From Cyclobacteriaceae bacterium (GTDB lineage: Bacteria > Bacteroidota > Bacteroidia > Cytophagales > Cyclobacteriaceae), in the NCBI GenBank assembly GCA_028281285.1, contig JANQKF010000016.1, positions 1 through 64,000 on the forward strand: 64,000 nt of DNA, read 5' to 3'. Positions 60,619 through 64,000 of the stretch are shown in pieces (positions within the stretch are counted from its first letter, which is position 1; every line of letters begins with the position of its first letter). The notes below the pieces were generated by a model. The model made no database searches and had not been told where the DNA came from. It was given only the letters and a program-made list of their open reading frames with translations. Position numbers and translations under genes: made by a program.

Positions 60619-63600
60619 ATGCTAAAACTAAAATCAGCTATTCTATCTGTCGCTTGTCTGTTTATCGTTCAGCAAGCAGAGGCACAGGTGTACAAAAAGG
60701 TATCCAATCCCAAGTTTGATGCTTATAAGTACCGAAATGTAGGACCTTTCAGAGGAGGACGTGTTACCGCTATTGAAGGTGTTCCCTCTCAACCAAATGT
60801 GTTCTATATGGGAGCTACCGGAGGTGGTGTCTGGAAAACCGAAGACTATGGTACTTCCTGGAATAACATCTCAGACGGTTACTTTCCAACCCCGTCAATC
60901 GGTGCAATTTCCGTAAGCTTGACAGACCCGAACATAATTTATGTAGGAACAGGTTCAGATGGGTTAAGGTCTAATGTGATCACAGGCAAAGGAATGTTCA
61001 AATCTACCAATGCCGGAAAAAAGTGGGAGTTTATAGGTCTCCCGGAATCCGGACACATAGGTGCTGTTGAAGTACATCCGAGTAACCCTGATATAGTTTT
61101 TGTTGCAGCTATTGGTCAAGCATTTGGCACCAATGAAGAACGGGGCATATTCAGAACGAAAGATGGAGGTAAGAATTGGGAGAAAGTATTATACCATTCT
61201 GATTCAATAGGATTCTCCGATTTGGAATTCGCTCCTGATGATCCGAATACGATTTATGCAGGTTCGTGGAGAGGTGAGCGCAAACCCTGGACCATAATAA
61301 GCGGCTCAAAAGAGGGTGGAATTTATAAGTCAGTCGATGGTGGAGACACCTGGAAGAAGCTGACGAATGGTCTTCCAAACAATTATATAGGTAAGACTGA
61401 TTTTGCGGTTTCAGCTGCTGATCCCGACAGAGTTTATCTGAATGTTGAAGCTTCAGATGACCAAGGTGGACTATATAGATCAAACGATCGTGGTGAAACC
61501 TGGGAGTTTGTCAGTGACAACCCTAATTTGACCAATCGCCCTTTTTATTACACAAATATTGACGCCAATCCGCAGAATGCAGATGTATTGTTCAACAGTG
61601 CGCTTAGGTTTTTGCGTTCGGATGACGGAGGTAAGAAGTGGACTAGCATGAGGGTTCCGCATGGTGATAACCATGGTGTTTGGATTAACCCTAACGATAC
61701 ATCCATTTGGATTCAAGCCAATGATGGAGGTGCTAATGTAACCTTGAATTATGGCAAGTCATGGTCGACTCAATCGAATCAACCAACTTCAGAATTGTAT
61801 CAGGTAGAAGTCGATGATCAACAACCTTATTGGTTGTATGCCGGGCAGCAGGATAACAGTACGGTTGCCGTGCCAAGTTTGCCTACAGGGGCGGCCAGAT
61901 CGCCATTGTTCGGTGTAGGCGGTTGTGAGACTGGACCGGCAGTGCCGAAGCCAGGAGATCATAATGTTGTTTATTCCAATTGTAAGGGACGCTTTGGCAC
62001 TTTTGATAAACGAACCGGTCAGGAACAGCAATACTATGTTGGCGCTACAAATATCTATGGACACAATCCTAAAAACCTCAAATTCAGGTTCCAGAGAGTT
62101 GCACCAATTCATGTATCTCCGCATAATCCTGATGTGGTTTATCATACCTCACAATACGTGCACAAAACCACGGATAATGGAGCTACCTGGGAAATCATTT
62201 CTCCTGACTTAACTGCTTTTGAATCTACTAAGCAGGTAACATCTGGTGCACCAATTACACGAGATGTAACCGGTGAAGAATATTATAGCACCATCTATGC
62301 CATTCAGGAATCAAAGATTACCTCAGGACTCATTTGGGTAGGAGCTAATGATGGTCCTGTCCATGTAACACGAAACGGGGGTGAGTCCTGGGATAACGTT
62401 ACTCCAGACATGCCTAAGGGAGGCAGAGTGGATGGAGTTGAGCCTTCCGTTCATAATGAAGCTAAGGCTTATGTTGCCGTATTGAGGTATCAAATCGGTG
62501 ATTTTAAGCCATACATCTACAAGACAACGGACTATGGCAAGTCATGGACATTGCTTACTGACGGAGCGAATGGAATTCCTGCAGATCATCCCACAAGGGT
62601 GATCAGAGAAGATCCCAACAAGGAAGGTGTTCTGTATGCAGGTACCGAGTTTGGAATGTTCATCTCATTGAATGATGGACAATCATGGGAGCCTTTCCAG
62701 CAAAATCTTCCGGTAACTCCAATTACAGACATTAAGATCCATCAAAACGATCTAGTGTTATCTACCATGGGTAGAGGCTTCTGGATTATGGATAATGTTA
62801 CCTCTCTTCATAACATGGAGGCGGCTAGCAACTCTGATCTTTATCTATTCAAGCCTAAGGATGTTGATCGTTTTCGTTTCTTCTCTTTTGGGGGTGGAAA
62901 TGCTTCAGGTCCTCAGTTTCCTAACCCGGCAGTAACCATCGATTACTACATGGGTGACGTAAGCGGTGATTTGCAGCTTGACATACTGAATAGCGAAGGA
63001 CTTGTAGTGAAGTCATTCAAGACAGGAAAAGTAGAACCATTTGATGCCGCTAAAGTAGATATGTCTACCGGCTTTATTTCGTCCCCTCCGCCATCTTCCG
63101 GGTTAAGAAAGAAAAAGGGCTTGAATAGATTCTCCTGGAATATGAGACATTATGGTGGTTGGAATAAAGATCCAAAAAGAGCATATCGAGGCAATGGTCC
63201 AATGGTGGCACCCGGAGATTTCACGGTGCGGTTATCTGCAGGGGATCAAGTGTTGACAGAGAACTTTACGATTAGCCCTGATCCGCGAAATGTTCTGGCT
63301 TCGGAAGAGGATATGAAGGAGCAAGAGGAATTCCTTCTCGAGATGCGCTCATTTACTGATCAGGTGGAACAGTTGATTAATACAGTTGCTAAAGAGCGTG
63401 ATGCATTGAAAAATGACTTGAATCAAGAACGTGTAAGTCGTAGGGTTCAACGCAAAAAAGAGGCCCTGGATAAAGTATACTATCAATTGGTAACACCACC
63501 AGGAACGTATATGAAGCCAATGCTTCAGGCTCAAACTCGTTACTTGAATTCAATGCTACAAAGAGCTGATCAAAAGCCAGGCAAAGATGCTTATGATCGT

Positions 63601-63660
63601 CTTGAAGAGCTTAAAGCAACATTGGAAAGCATTAAATCCGAATTTGCGGAGTTGAACTAA
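60619..63660 (+). CDS. VPS10/sortilin-like BNR-repeat exported protein
   Basis: A 1013-residue secreted protein. The signal ends QQAEAQ. Residues about 40-720 form a beta propeller with repeated Asp-box (BNR) motifs such as WKTEDYGTSWNNI, FKSTNAGKKWEFI, FRTKDGGKNWEKV, YKSVDGGDTWKKL and YRSNDRGETWEFV. A linker with beta strands and a basic coiled-coil tail (about 890-1013) follow. Such proteins are annotated as glycosyl hydrolase or VPS10-domain; there is no evidence for catalysis here. The putative transporter gene starts 8 bases after its stop, hinting at a shared substrate, possibly a peptide or amino acid. Confidence 0.85.
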   Translation: MLKLKSAILSVACLFIVQQAEAQVYKKVSNPKFDAYKYRNVGPFRGGRVTAIEGVPSQPNVFYMGATGGGVWKTEDYGTSWNNISDGYFPTPSIGAISVSLTDPNIIYVGTGSDGLRSNVITGKGMFKSTNAGKKWEFIGLPESGHIGAVEVHPSNPDIVFVAAIGQAFGTNEERGIFRTKDGGKNWEKVLYHSDSIGFSDLEFAPDDPNTIYAGSWRGERKPWTIISGSKEGGIYKSVDGGDTWKKLTNGLPNNYIGKTDFAVSAADPDRVYLNVEASDDQGGLYRSNDRGETWEFVSDNPNLTNRPFYYTNIDANPQNADVLFNSALRFLRSDDGGKKWTSMRVPHGDNHGVWINPNDTSIWIQANDGGANVTLNYGKSWSTQSNQPTSELYQVEVDDQQPYWLYAGQQDNSTVAVPSLPTGAARSPLFGVGGCETGPAVPKPGDHNVVYSNCKGRFGTFDKRTGQEQQYYVGATNIYGHNPKNLKFRFQRVAPIHVSPHNPDVVYHTSQYVHKTTDNGATWEIISPDLTAFESTKQVTSGAPITRDVTGEEYYSTIYAIQESKITSGLIWVGANDGPVHVTRNGGESWDNVTPDMPKGGRVDGVEPSVHNEAKAYVAVLRYQIGDFKPYIYKTTDYGKSWTLLTDGANGIPADHPTRVIREDPNKEGVLYAGTEFGMFISLNDGQSWEPFQQNLPVTPITDIKIHQNDLVLSTMGRGFWIMDNVTSLHNMEAASNSDLYLFKPKDVDRFRFFSFGGGNASGPQFPNPAVTIDYYMGDVSGDLQLDILNSEGLVVKSFKTGKVEPFDAAKVDMSTGFISSPPPSSGLRKKKGLNRFSWNMRHYGGWNKDPKRAYRGNGPMVAPGDFTVRLSAGDQVLTENFTISPDPRNVLASEEDMKEQEEFLLEMRSFTDQVEQLINTVAKERDALKNDLNQERVSRRVQRKKEALDKVYYQLVTPPGTYMKPMLQAQTRYLNSMLQRADQKPGKDAYDRLEELKATLESIKSEFAELN

Positions 63661-63667
63661 GTCTGAT

Positions 63668-64000
63668 TTGACTTCATTTCCAAAAGCTAGGAAGAAGTGG
63701 TATGAGTACATACCACATCCGGTGGTAATGCTATTTGCAATAATAGTATTTACCGCTATTCTTAGTCATATACTACCCGCTGGTTCCTATGAAAGGGAGC
63801 TTGTCGATGGGAGGCAACGTGTCATCCCCGGTACCTACCATATCATTGAGTCAACCCCTTTGACTTTCCTGGATACATTTCGAGCAATCCCAGGAGGGTT
63901 TAAATCGGCCATATCAATCATATTCGTGGTTTTAGCCAGCGGTATTATGTTCGGTATTCTTGAGAAGTCGGGAATGATCGAAAATGCTGTGGGTACTTTC
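63668..64000 (+). CDS. YfcC/ArcD-like transporter (partial)
   Basis: An open frame from a TTG (63668-63670), 7 bases after the previous stop, runs past the right edge (111 codons, no stop). The visible part has EYIPHPVVMLFAIIVFTAILSHILP, then PAGSYERELVDGRQRVIPGTY, then PGGFKSAISIIFVVLASGIMFGILEKSGMI. This arrangement is typical of the YfcC/C4-dicarboxylate-carrier-like family, which move amino acids or short acids across the inner membrane. The TTG start is inferred because no ATG lies in the right place. Confidence 0.75.
   Translation, partial: MTSFPKARKKWYEYIPHPVVMLFAIIVFTAILSHILPAGSYERELVDGRQRVIPGTYHIIESTPLTFLDTFRAIPGGFKSAISIIFVVLASGIMFGILEKSGMIENAVGTF

Noticed and set aside
60456-60719. 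87-residue plus-strand frame before the VPS10-like gene
   Set aside because: It overlaps the signal peptide of a well-supported gene in another frame and has no recognisable features.
1-64000. CRISPR array, tRNA or rRNA genes, prophage, transposase
   Set aside because: I read for regular repeats, tRNA T-loop patterns and transposase motifs and saw none; small RNAs cannot be excluded by eye.

Overview
The window looks like chromosomal DNA of a marine-type Bacteroidota, most likely order Cytophagales (a Roseivirga/Fulvivirga/Marivirga-like organism). The support is indirect but consistent. There are LytTR two-component pairs, MacB/FtsX-type permeases without a linked ATPase, a PadR-linked permease, SprB-type repeats, a type IX secretion (T9SS) C-terminal tail, DUF5777 and LruC proteins, and Tat-signal Gfo/Idh/MocA oxidoreductases. 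Shine-Dalgarno sites are scarce, and TAnnTTTG-type -7 promoter elements occur. Base composition is moderate (about 40-45% G+C by eye). I saw no rRNA, tRNA, CRISPR array, prophage or insertion sequence.

Layout. 1-6.0 kb: the tail of an unknown protein, a LytS/LytTR pair, a DnaQ-exonuclease/GIY-YIG fusion and an FtsX-like permease. 6.1-12.1 kb: a small charged protein, a degenerate Trm112/methyltransferase-like protein, exported MsrB and MsrA with a MazG-like pyrophosphohydrolase between them, a HEAT-like protein, DUF456, and a TPR-TM-HTH regulator. 12.2-17.6 kb: an apparent operon with two tandem heme-c/SprB-repeat lipoproteins, an OB-fold protein, YceI, a DUF5777 beta-barrel and a TPR lipoprotein. 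This is a candidate envelope redox module. 17.7-24.8 kb: a 2OG-Fe(II) oxygenase, a T9SS-exported FG-GAP/ASPIC protein, and a PAS/GAF histidine kinase with a LytTR regulator.

24.9-39.2 kb is a 13-gene minus-strand exopolysaccharide locus. It starts with a phosphoglycosyl transferase and continues with an acyltransferase, a half-size TolC-like protein, a Wzz/BY-kinase-like co-polymerase, glycosyltransferases, a Wzy-like polymerase, a Wzx-like flippase and a methyltransferase. It also holds a 45-residue membrane peptide joined to its neighbours by overlaps, and two copies of a palindromic intergenic repeat. Just upstream on the same strand are a LruC-domain lipoprotein and a receiver-only regulator.

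42-64 kb is mixed. It contains an alpha/beta hydrolase, an orphan FetB-like permease, thiol peroxidase, a clearly broken SRPBCC gene (two TAG stops at likely Trp codons plus a frameshift), DUF763 with an unusual double palindrome upstream, a membrane nucleotidyl cyclase and a GH13 amylase. An M24 peptidase follows, then a likely periplasmic sugar-oxidation cluster (SUMF1-like, Gfo/Idh/MocA, TIM-barrel isomerase), a mini-OmpA, a PadR-FtsX pair with duplicated operators, a VPS10/BNR-repeat protein and the start of a YfcC-like transporter.

The best candidates for something new are the heme-lipoprotein/YceI/DUF5777 module, the hidden membrane peptide with the half-size exporter in the polysaccharide locus, and the paired palindromes upstream of DUF763. 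These are hypotheses from sequence reading; no database search was possible.
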